DNA of 6,313 nucleotides from contig CAJOOU010000140.1 in NCBI GenBank assembly GCA_905236735.1, positions 1-6,313 of the forward strand. The letters are read 5' to 3'. The notes below the pieces were generated by a model that saw nothing but the letters and a program-made list of their open reading frames with translations, was not told the DNA's origin and searched no databases. This DNA is from an uncultured Eubacterium sp. (GTDB taxonomy: Bacteria; Bacillota; Clostridia; Lachnospirales; Lachnospiraceae). Positions 1 through 5,472 of this stretch are shown here, in pieces (position 1 is the stretch's first letter; each line of letters opens with the position of its first letter). Position numbers and translations under genes: made by a program.

Positions 1-308
1 CCTTTTTGGGTAACCACAATTTTTTTATATCTTTTGTCCTTGCAGCTGGGTACTCTTTCAATAAATCCTTTAGCTTCAAGCCTTTTAACAATACCGGTAA
101 TTGTGGGATTTGACCGGTTCATCGCCTGCTCAATATCTATCTGATTTACTTCTTCTTCGCGGCAGCATACCAAAAACATCAGTACCTCAAACTGCGACGA
201 GGTAAGCTCAAATTTTGACATCTTCTGATTTCGCCCGGCTTCCATATGATTGGACAAAGTTTTAAGCCAAAAGCCGACATCATCATTTTCCGAAACTTTT
301 TCAAACAC
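1..308 (-). CDS. MarR-family transcriptional regulator (3' end beyond window)
   Basis: This is a winged helix-turn-helix DNA-binding regulator of the MarR family, which usually acts as a dimeric repressor relieved by a small ligand or oxidation. About 102 codons are visible; the C-terminal dimerisation helix runs off the left edge. The helix-turn-helix runs from LTSSQFEVLMFL through the recognition helix NRSNPTITGIVKRLEAKGFI, followed by the wing CKDKRYKKIVVT, which matches the family's D-x-R-x-K pattern before the second wing strand. The start is chosen from the ribosome binding site: AGAAAGGAG lies 7 nt before a GTG at 308, whereas the in-frame ATG at 314 begins only 1 nt after the AGGAG and is a poor start. 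The gene has its own near-consensus promoter (401-429). The nearby palindrome (361-394) could be an autoregulatory operator. Two adjacent Cys in the helical region (LVCCREE) are notable, but nothing shows that they are sensors. The ligand and regulon cannot be read from the sequence. Confidence 0.88.
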   Translation of the reverse strand, partial: MFEKVSENDDVGFWLKTLSNHMEAGRNQKMSKFELTSSQFEVLMFLVCCREEEVNQIDIEQAMNRSNPTITGIVKRLEAKGFIERVPSCKDKRYKKIVVTQK

Positions 309-360
309 CAGCATTCTCCTTTCTACTACAATATATTTATGGTTAATATCCCTAACATCA

Positions 361-394
361 AAAAGATAGCATACTAATTAGCGTGCTATCTTTT
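361..394 (-). terminator. 34-bp palindrome: likely terminator and possible MarR operator
   Basis: The arm AAAAGATAGCA (361-371) is the reverse complement of TGCTATCTTTT (384-394). The centre CTAATTAG is itself palindromic, so 15 of 17 positions in each half match. Read on the minus strand, the hairpin is followed by a run of five T's, as expected for an intrinsic terminator of the upstream fliK-like/flhB-like operon. It also begins at the predicted start site of the MarR promoter (401-429), so in that transcript it would form a 5'-terminal stem-loop. As DNA it is a plausible dimeric repressor site. Both roles may apply; the sequence alone does not decide. Confidence 0.65.
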
Positions 395-400
395 AAATAC

Positions 401-429
401 ATTCTATGCTATGTAGTTTTATATGTCAA
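401..429 (-). promoter_or_regulatory. SigA-type promoter of the MarR gene
   Basis: On the minus strand a perfect -35 TTGACA (424-429) is separated by exactly 17 nt from a -10 TAGAAT (401-406), which matches 5 of 6 consensus bases. Transcription should begin near position 394-395, giving a leader of about 86 nt before the GTG start at 308. The promoter sits just after the stop codon of the FlhB-like gene, so the regulator can be expressed independently of the upstream operon. Confidence 0.8.
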
Positions 430-458
430 GGATATTTTATAAAAAATTCTCTAAACTG

Positions 459-779
459 CTACATTCCGAGTTTTCCCTTAAGAGAATCCATCTGATCAAC
501 AAAAACAAGAATTTCGGCCACAACCTCGTAAAGCTCCGGAGGAATGGTATCTCCTATCTCCAGTTTGGAAAGGGTATCTGCCAGTTTATGGTCTTTATAA
601 AACGGTACATTTGACTCTATACCCTTTTCGGCGATTTTTTCAGCCACAGCCCCTTTACCTGTTGCCAGGATTTTAGGCGCAGCGTCTCCCGGCTGGTAGG
701 CCAGAGCCACCGCCGTCTTTACCTTTTTAGGGTCAACATTACCTTTTTTTAATACATTGTTTCTCGAAGCCTGTGCCAT
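459..779 (-). CDS. Stand-alone FlhB C-terminal-domain protein (YlqH/FlhX-like)
   Basis: This 106-residue cytoplasmic protein resembles the C-terminal cytoplasmic domain of FlhB/YscU, the export-gate component that switches type III substrate specificity. Matching features are AVALAYQPGDAAPKILATGKG (residues 23-43, cf. FlhB AVALKY...AAP.V.AKG), then the segment AEKIAEKGIESNVP and the C-terminal stretch IGDTIPPELYEVVAEILVFV (75-94). FlhB's four transmembrane helices are absent. The autocleavage motif NPTH is not present either: the equivalent position reads DPKKVKT (16-22), so the protein resembles the post-cleavage fragment. The start is 2 nt after the fliK-like stop (TAG-AT-ATG) without a clear Shine-Dalgarno, implying translational coupling to that gene. 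Homologues in Helicobacter and Campylobacter can stand in for the FlhB C-terminal domain (established knowledge); whether this one does is inference. The gene order matches B. subtilis ylqG-ylqH. Confidence 0.85.
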   Translation of the reverse strand: MAQASRNNVLKKGNVDPKKVKTAVALAYQPGDAAPKILATGKGAVAEKIAEKGIESNVPFYKDHKLADTLSKLEIGDTIPPELYEVVAEILVFVDQMDSLKGKLGM

Positions 780-781
780 AT

Positions 782-2686
782 CTACACCGTCACATCAAAT
801 GAATATCTGTGTACCTTTCCTACCGACTGTCCCTGTTTCAAAAAATCGCTTACAAAATCCACCTTTTCCTCTTTGTTTTCAGCCGTCACATTCACATTAT
901 ATCCTTTTCCTTTAAGTCTTTCGGTAAGTATATCGAGGTGTTTTTCTATAAAGTCGAATGACTTTTCATCCTCAAGGAAAAAATGAGTCCCGACATCTTC
1001 CCCTTTCATTGTTACTTTTACATCAGTTGAACCGAGATTGTCCATATCGAGATGTAAAAAAGCCGTCAGAGTGCCGTCGGTATCACCCATGTTTTTTTTG
1101 TTCGTATATACATAAAGGTCGCTGTGGGCATTTTGTCCCATCATACGAAGAGGGAGCTGCACATAAGAGTACTGCTGGTTTATCTGGTTTAAAAACGATA
1201 TGTTTTGTCTGACCGCCGAGGACTGTTTTGCCAGAGCCTTCGTTTCGGGTGTATCGGCTTTATTAAACGCCTCCGCAAAACGCTCCATCTGCCTGTCGAG
1301 TTTCTCGTAGAGATTTTCTATCTTCTTTTCTTCTCCTACTTCCTTAGGCAAAAGAGTCCACTGTTTTTGCATAATATCCTTCAGAACGGAGATAAAAGTA
1401 TTATCACCCAGAATATCTCTCAGCTGCTCAGTTGATGCATTTTCCGGATTATCAAGCACAGTTAAAATTGCATTCATCAGATGAGCACCGTTTAAATCCC
1501 CTCTTAGATTTTCTCCGTCAAAAAGCTCCGCTATTTCCGGATAACTCTCAGCAAGAGGCAACAATGTTTTTTCCAAAGAAGTCATATCATAACCCGTATA
1601 TGACAGATTAGATTTTAACGCATCAACAGGAGCCTCGGCATTGGCCATCTGAAGTATTATCTGCTCTTTTTCGGCAGGAGAAAGTGAGCCATCAAACTGC
1701 GCTATATCAGCACTGCTTTGATAAACAGCCCCCTCATCATCAGCCGAAAGCCCGGCCGCAAAAACTTCATCATCAGTAATAAGGTTTGCAACCGTCTCGG
1801 GAGCCAAAGCTCTTTGTGCATCTTCAAATATCACCGGCTGAGTATCTTCGGCATCTATGGTATTTACTATCACATTGCCAAACTCATCTATCCTCGTTCC
1901 GGGCGGCATGGATGGTACACCTGAAGGCACTGCATTTTCTGACATATCATCGGAATACATCTGCTCATTTATACTTGCCGCCTGTGACTCTCCCGTACTT
2001 TTAAAAGTTTCTATAATGTCATAGGCTATTGAAGCAGCCTGCTCCCTTGTGAGGCTTTCTCCGGCAAGGAGCTTCGGTATCTCTCCCATCATATCTTCCA
2101 TCTGGGCTAATACCGCATACTGGTCGCTGCGATAATTCTCAAACTGCGCTATATTGGTCTCATTTAGCGGAATACCGATTTTAAGCATATCAACTATGGT
2201 TTTGGGATCTGTATTTTCAAAAGCCATAATTTGGTGTGCCATAGCTGCAACCGAGGATTTGTCTATCGGCATCTGATTTTCCATCATGGACTGCACCATT
2301 GAGATTGTGCCCTGATTTACGCCTACACCGGCACTTTTCAGGGCAGAAAAAATTGTATGATTATTAGTCCCCTCTCCCTGGTAAAGCTTAATCTGTATCT
2401 GCGCAGACTGGGTCTGGTTGTTTTTCACCTCAAAAAACAGGGATTCCCCTGTCTTGACATTTACCCCGGAGTCAAGCATGGCTCTGAGGCTTCCTCCGTT
2501 TTGCAGTTTTATAAGTACATTTCCGTTTGAGTTTTTGGTAATTGTACCCTCAAAAATATTTCCGGGAGTAAGCAGGGAGTCTGAGATATTGTTTTTGGGC
2601 GTAGCAGAAGTACCCTCGGTATTGTCGCTTGAAAATACCGAGGTTACCGCATCCTGAAACCTGTTTACAAAATCCCCTATCTGCAT
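782..2686 (-). CDS. FliK-like flagellar hook-length control protein (YlqG-position)
   Basis: This is a 634-residue soluble protein without a signal peptide or membrane segment. Residues about 37-102 form a glycine-punctuated beta-rich region (FEGTITKNSNGNVLIKLQNG...) like the N-terminal domain of clostridial FliK-like proteins. Two short helical modules follow (about 120-150 and 166-200) with related lead-ins, VGVNQGTI and IGIPLNETNI. A long acidic, Pro/Ser-containing linker occupies about 230-340. The C-terminal part (about 492-634) contains the signature LHLDMDNLGSTDVKVTM, corresponding to the FliK C-terminal pattern L.L.P..LG.V.V.., the region that contacts the FlhB C-terminal domain in canonical systems. 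It is followed directly by an FlhB-domain gene, which supports a switch-like pairing. The start is supported by AAAGGAG 6 nt upstream of the ATG. It may be a paralogue of a FliK encoded in the main flagellar cluster rather than the hook ruler itself. Confidence 0.78.
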   Translation of the reverse strand: MQIGDFVNRFQDAVTSVFSSDNTEGTSATPKNNISDSLLTPGNIFEGTITKNSNGNVLIKLQNGGSLRAMLDSGVNVKTGESLFFEVKNNQTQSAQIQIKLYQGEGTNNHTIFSALKSAGVGVNQGTISMVQSMMENQMPIDKSSVAAMAHQIMAFENTDPKTIVDMLKIGIPLNETNIAQFENYRSDQYAVLAQMEDMMGEIPKLLAGESLTREQAASIAYDIIETFKSTGESQAASINEQMYSDDMSENAVPSGVPSMPPGTRIDEFGNVIVNTIDAEDTQPVIFEDAQRALAPETVANLITDDEVFAAGLSADDEGAVYQSSADIAQFDGSLSPAEKEQIILQMANAEAPVDALKSNLSYTGYDMTSLEKTLLPLAESYPEIAELFDGENLRGDLNGAHLMNAILTVLDNPENASTEQLRDILGDNTFISVLKDIMQKQWTLLPKEVGEEKKIENLYEKLDRQMERFAEAFNKADTPETKALAKQSSAVRQNISFLNQINQQYSYVQLPLRMMGQNAHSDLYVYTNKKNMGDTDGTLTAFLHLDMDNLGSTDVKVTMKGEDVGTHFFLEDEKSFDFIEKHLDILTERLKGKGYNVNVTAENKEEKVDFVSDFLKQGQSVGKVHRYSFDVTV

Positions 2687-2715
2687 TTATTACTCCTTTC
2701 AAGTCTCGCGGAGCG

Positions 2716-2753
2716 TTTATCTCAGTCGGAAATTATTACCCTACTGAGATAAA
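2716..2753 (-). promoter_or_regulatory. Stem-loop spanning the rnhB stop codon, upstream of the fliK-like gene
   Basis: The arms TTTATCTCAGT (2716-2726) and ACTGAGATAAA (2743-2753) are perfect 11-bp reverse complements around a 16-nt loop. On the minus-strand transcript the first arm lies in the last codons of rnhB (stop at 2741-2743), and the second arm ends about 15 nt before the fliK-like Shine-Dalgarno. No T-run follows (the next bases are CGCTCC), so it is not a standard intrinsic terminator. An RNA processing or stability element, or a control of downstream translation, is more likely. The function is inference. Confidence 0.55.
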
Positions 2754-3502
2754 AAATTCCCTATAAACGACCTTCTGTGTATGTTTGATGGTCCATACTT
2801 TTTAATAGCCTCTATATGCGCTGCCGTGCCATACCCCTTATGAGCAGCAAAACCATACTCAGGCATTTCTTTATCGTATTCGTACATGATGTGATCCCTT
2901 GTCACCTTTGCGATAATACTTGCAGAAGCTATACTTATGCTCTTGGCATCCCCCTTTATAATGGGCTGCTGTTTAATATCAAGTCCGGGTATGGTAACCG
3001 CATCATTTAATAATATATCGGGAGTTTCTCCGAGATTTTTAACTGCCTCTCTCATAGCTTCATATGTTGCATTCAATATATTTATCTCATCTATTCTCTG
3101 AGGCGAAGCCATGCCCACTCCAATATGCAGAGCCTCTCTTTTAATTACTTCAAAAAGTTCTTCTCTCTTTTTTTCTGAAAGTTTTTTGGAATCATTTACA
3201 TACATAATCTCGCAGCCCTTGGGCAGGATTACAGCTCCCGCAACCACAGGACCTGCGAGCGGCCCCCTTCCGGCTTCGTCAATACCGCATATAAACTCAC
3301 ACTCGGGATATTTATCTTCAAACTCCCTCATTTTCCTTATGCGAGCTCTTTCCTTTTCAAGTTTATCCAATGATTTTCTGGCGCTTTCAACAATATTTTT
3401 TACGCCGCTTCTTTCATCGTCTTCATAATTTTTTATAAAAAAAGGCAGCTCATCAATATCCGCCGCCTTTAATTCTTTTTTTATATCACCTATTTTTTTC
3501 AT
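2741..3502 (-). CDS. rnhB: Ribonuclease HII
   Basis: RNase HII cleaves the RNA strand of RNA/DNA hybrids and starts ribonucleotide excision repair by nicking at single ribonucleotides in DNA. The 253-residue length matches Bacillus RnhB, including an N-terminal extension of about 70 residues rich in charged helix. The catalytic region opens with GIDEAGRGPLAGPVVAGAV (73-91). The four acidic residues of the DEDD site are D75, E76, D167 (in LLNDAV) and D185 (in KGDAKSISIASASIIAKV), spaced as in characterised enzymes. G78-R79-G80 and Y224 (HKGYGT) correspond to the residues that recognise the RNA-DNA junction. All key residues are intact, so activity is expected. The ATG overlaps the rbgA stop codon by 4 bp (ATGA), with AAGGGG just upstream, so translation is coupled to rbgA. 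A stem-loop covers its 3' end. Confidence 0.97.
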   Translation of the reverse strand: MKKIGDIKKELKAADIDELPFFIKNYEDDERSGVKNIVESARKSLDKLEKERARIRKMREFEDKYPECEFICGIDEAGRGPLAGPVVAGAVILPKGCEIMYVNDSKKLSEKKREELFEVIKREALHIGVGMASPQRIDEINILNATYEAMREAVKNLGETPDILLNDAVTIPGLDIKQQPIIKGDAKSISIASASIIAKVTRDHIMYEYDKEMPEYGFAAHKGYGTAAHIEAIKKYGPSNIHRRSFIGNFLSQ

Positions 3503-4353
3503 TTTTCCCCTTCTTGCGGCACTTCAAGAGTAATCCTTCCCAGTCTGCCGCTCCTGAACTCATCAAGTACCAAAGACGCTGCCTTATCATAGTCATAATC
3601 TCCGCCGCCCTTGAGGCAGCCTCTGATTTCGGCAATATCCATAAGTACCTGTGAAGATTCATTTTCTTCATTTACATTGTATCTGTCTGATATTGTACCA
3701 CAATAATTCTCTTTTAAAAAGTCAATCAGATTAATGGCCAGTTCCTCACTCTGAAGCAGTTCATCCTTTATGGAACCTATCAAAGCCAGTCTCATTCCCA
3801 CAAGCTGGTCATCAAACTTAGGCCATAGTATGCCGGGCGTATCAAGAAGTTCGACACTTTTATTTAGTTTAACCCACTGCTTACCCTTGGTAACTCCCGG
3901 CTTATTTCCGGTCTTGGCTGTAGCCCTGCCGGCAAATGTATTTATAAAAGTAGATTTTCCGACATTTGGTATCCCTACTATCATGGCTCTTACCGGACGG
4001 TTTAATATACCTCTTTTTCTGTCTCTTTCCTTTTTTTCTGCCGAAGCCTTATCTATTACATTTTGAATCTGTTTAACAGAGCCTCTGTTTCTCGAATCCG
4101 CCGTCACCACAAAGCAGCCTTTTTCTTCAAAATAGTTTTTCCAGAGATTATTCTTAGACTCATCAGAAAGATCAGCCTTATTCATAAGTATAACCCTTGA
4201 TTTGTTTTTACCAAGCTCATCAATATCCGGATTTCTGCTCGAAAGCGGCAGTCTCGCATCAACAAGCTCAATTACCATATCAACAAGTTTTATATCTTCC
4301 TGCATCTGACGCTTTGCCTTCGTCATATGCCCCGGATACCACTGAAAATTCAT
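3499..4353 (-). CDS. rbgA: Ribosome biogenesis GTPase RbgA/YlqF
   Basis: RbgA is a circularly permuted GTPase that promotes a late step of 50S subunit maturation in Gram-positive bacteria. In this 284-residue protein the G motifs appear in permuted order: G4 NKAD (58-61), G1 GIPNVGKS (127-134), G2 around PGVT (152-155) and G3 DTPG (171-174). The N-terminal WYPGHMTKA carries His9, which corresponds to the catalytically important His9 of B. subtilis RbgA. The C-terminal helical domain (about 200-284) is present, so the protein is full length. The ATG is preceded by GTGAGG with a 5-7 nt gap, and the gene begins 11 nt after the lepB-like stop. Placement after the gene for L19, a 50S protein, fits its role. 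The cyclically permuted order and length exclude an Era- or Der-type GTPase. Confidence 0.97.
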   Translation of the reverse strand: MNFQWYPGHMTKAKRQMQEDIKLVDMVIELVDARLPLSSRNPDIDELGKNKSRVILMNKADLSDESKNNLWKNYFEEKGCFVVTADSRNRGSVKQIQNVIDKASAEKKERDRKRGILNRPVRAMIVGIPNVGKSTFINTFAGRATAKTGNKPGVTKGKQWVKLNKSVELLDTPGILWPKFDDQLVGMRLALIGSIKDELLQSEELAINLIDFLKENYCGTISDRYNVNEENESSQVLMDIAEIRGCLKGGGDYDYDKAASLVLDEFRSGRLGRITLEVPQEGEK

Positions 4354-4364
4354 CCTTTACCTCA

Positions 4365-4940
4365 CTAATCTATAAACCCAAGATGAGAGCCAAATGACAC
4401 CGCCATATAAACCTCACCCTCTATATCATCCTTTGTCACAATACCCACGCTCGCGTGCCGTGAGTCCTCTGAACTGTTGGGATTGTCTCCCATCACAAAG
4501 TACTCTCCATCTCCGAGAGTTATTTCATCCGCAGCATTTCCCGCTACTGTTATCTGACCGGAAAGTCCCGCAAGTGACACTATCTCATCATTTACATAAA
4601 GCTCTCCGTCGCTTACCTGTACACTATCTCCCGGCACACCTACAATCCTTCTGATATAATAATGCGATTTTGTATTAGAATCCGGTCTGAAAGCCACCAC
4701 ATCTCCTCTTTGAGGATTTATCAGTTTATACTTAAGTCTGTTAACCAGCACCACATCGGTATTGGAAAGAGTGGGATACATCGCATCCCCCACCATCGAT
4801 GTCCTGAATCCGAATGCAGCTACAATCAGATAGGCAGCAAGCACAACAGCTATAATCTCAGCAGCCCATATTGTCACATACAAAACCCTGCCTTTATTTA
4901 TTTTTCGTCTTCTTCTTTTAAACGACAGTCCTTTTCTCAT
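4365..4940 (-). CDS. Signal peptidase I-like protein lacking the Ser-Lys catalytic dyad
   Basis: This 191-residue protein has the layout of Gram-positive type I signal peptidase: a basic cytoplasmic N-terminus (RKGLSFKRRRRK), one transmembrane helix (about 19-43) and an extracytoplasmic domain. The conserved boxes are all recognisable: GDAMYPTL (51-58), NRLKY, RGDVVAFRP (78-86), YYIRRIVGVPGD (94-105) and GDNPNSSEDSRHASVG (151-166). However, the nucleophile of the S-M-x-P-T-L box is Ala53 (codon GCG, 4782-4784), and the general-base Lys of the K-R-x-x-G-x-P-G-D box is Arg97 (codon AGA, 4650-4652). It should therefore be unable to use the usual mechanism. The reading frame is intact, which argues against simple decay. 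An ATG at 4970 in the same frame lies in the loop of the rplS hairpin; the ATG at 4940, with AGGAG 5 nt upstream, is the better start. It is probably a conserved pseudo-enzyme or a divergent paralogue alongside an active LepB elsewhere (inference). Confidence 0.87.
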   Translation of the reverse strand: MRKGLSFKRRRRKINKGRVLYVTIWAAEIIAVVLAAYLIVAAFGFRTSMVGDAMYPTLSNTDVVLVNRLKYKLINPQRGDVVAFRPDSNTKSHYYIRRIVGVPGDSVQVSDGELYVNDEIVSLAGLSGQITVAGNAADEITLGDGEYFVMGDNPNSSEDSRHASVGIVTKDDIEGEVYMAVSFGSHLGFID

Positions 4941-4952
4941 ATATTCTCCTGT

Positions 4953-4986
4953 CACAAAAGACCTGCACATTTATGTGCAGGTCTTT
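4953..4986 (-). terminator. Hairpin with T-run after rplS (likely partial terminator)
   Basis: AAAGACCTGCACAT (4957-4970) and ATGTGCAGGTCTTT (4973-4986) are perfect reverse complements separated by only 2 nt, a stem of at least 13 bp in RNA. On the minus strand it begins 8 nt after the rplS stop and ends in TTTTGTG, a short four-T tract. The lepB-like Shine-Dalgarno follows immediately, and no convincing new promoter is seen between them. Partial termination that lets some transcripts continue into lepB-rbgA-rnhB is therefore the likely function. Confidence 0.75.
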
Positions 4987-4994
4987 CAATAATA

Positions 4995-5342
4995 CTATTT
5001 AACAAGCTCTTTAACCTTTGCAGCTTTACCGATACGGTCTCTTAAGTAGAACAGTTTAGCTCTTCTTACTTTACCCTTACGAACTGTCTCGATTTTCTCA
5101 ACATTAGGGCTGTGAAGCGGCCATGTTTTTTCTACGCCTACACCGTTTGAAAGCTTACGAACCGTAAATGTCTCTCTGTTTGAAGAACCCTGTCTTTTAA
5201 TAACAATACCTTCAAATACCTGAATCCTTTCACGATTACCTTCTTTGATTTTACCGTGTACTCTTACGGTATCACCAACCTTAAACTCGTCAATTTCTGC
5301 TTTAAGCTGTGCATCCTCGATGCTCTTAATAATGTCGTTCAT
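4995..5342 (-). CDS. rplS: 50S ribosomal protein L19
   Basis: L19 (bL19) sits at the 30S-50S interface of the large subunit. The 115-residue length is normal, and the family pattern is complete: FKVGDTVRVHGKIKEGNRERIQVFEGIVI (20-48), GSSNRETFTVRKLSNGVGVEKTWP (52-75), the LHSPNVEKIE segment, then the basic C-terminus RKGKVRRAKLFYLRDRIGKAAKVKE. A consensus AGGAGG lies 5 nt before the ATG. Expression is likely driven by the promoter at 5419-5447 through a leader of about 70 nt. In many Bacillota rplS follows rpsP-rimM-trmD; here the preceding gene is instead a coiled-coil protein, so the ribosomal operon context is broken on that side. Confidence 0.98.
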   Translation of the reverse strand: MNDIIKSIEDAQLKAEIDEFKVGDTVRVHGKIKEGNRERIQVFEGIVIKRQGSSNRETFTVRKLSNGVGVEKTWPLHSPNVEKIETVRKGKVRRAKLFYLRDRIGKAAKVKELVK

Positions 5343-5412
5343 ACGAACCTCCTATATAAAACTTCGATGTTCTTAAAACCAAAAGTTCCAGCGGACCATC
5401 AACATCACATAC
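5343..5412 (-). promoter_or_regulatory. rplS 5' leader, candidate L19-type regulatory RNA
   Basis: The predicted rplS transcript has about 70 nt before the start codon. In it GATGTT (minus strand, 5401-5406) can pair with AACATC (5366-5371), extendable by one outer U-G pair. A smaller internal stem, GGAAC with GTTTT, is also possible (about 5376-5390). Autoregulatory leaders are known for L19 genes in Bacillota. The pairing here is modest and the family assignment is not established from sequence alone. Confidence 0.35.
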
Positions 5413-5418
5413 TACGAT

Positions 5419-5447
5419 ATAATACCACAGCTGAAAGCTCATTGCAA
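5419..5447 (-). promoter_or_regulatory. Extended -10 SigA promoter of rplS
   Basis: On the minus strand TTGCAA (5442-5447, 4 of 6 consensus bases) is followed after exactly 17 nt by TATTAT (5419-5424, 5 of 6). A TG dinucleotide is placed for an extended -10 (TGGTATTAT). The start site should fall near 5412. It lies between the coiled-coil gene and rplS, where no terminator separates the two genes, so rplS may also receive readthrough. Confidence 0.75.
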
Positions 5448-5472
5448 GCAGTTTTTCGCCGGATACAACATA

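Noticed and set aside
325..360. Alternative MarR promoter TTGATG with TAAATA close to the gene
   Set aside because: Both boxes match poorly, and a far better TTGACA-N17-TAGAAT promoter lies just upstream.
2687..2740. Sigma-28 (SigD) promoter ahead of the fliK-like gene, suggested by TTCCGACTGA
   Set aside because: There is no TAAA element at the required spacing, and the bases are part of the loop and arm of the stem-loop.
3111..3428. 105-codon open frame on the plus strand, along with other plus-strand frames at 423-614, 958-1212, 3770-4066, 4662-5045 and 5612-5932
   Set aside because: They lie mostly antisense to well-supported genes, show biased low-complexity translations (Ser/Leu-rich), have no Shine-Dalgarno, and match no family.
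3486..3671. 61-codon minus-strand frame over the rbgA/rnhB junction
   Set aside because: It is an alternative frame of the 3' end of rbgA with no RBS, and is fully explained by the two overlapping genes.
4941..4970. Longer N-terminus of the signal-peptidase-like protein, starting at the ATG at 4970
   Set aside because: That ATG sits in the loop and arm of the rplS hairpin and has no Shine-Dalgarno; the extra 10 residues include the translated RBS of the better start at 4940.
4987..5030. Promoter for the lepB-like gene, suggested by TATTAT at the end of rplS
   Set aside because: No acceptable -35 is found 16-18 nt upstream (the position reads about AGGTTA), so support is too weak.
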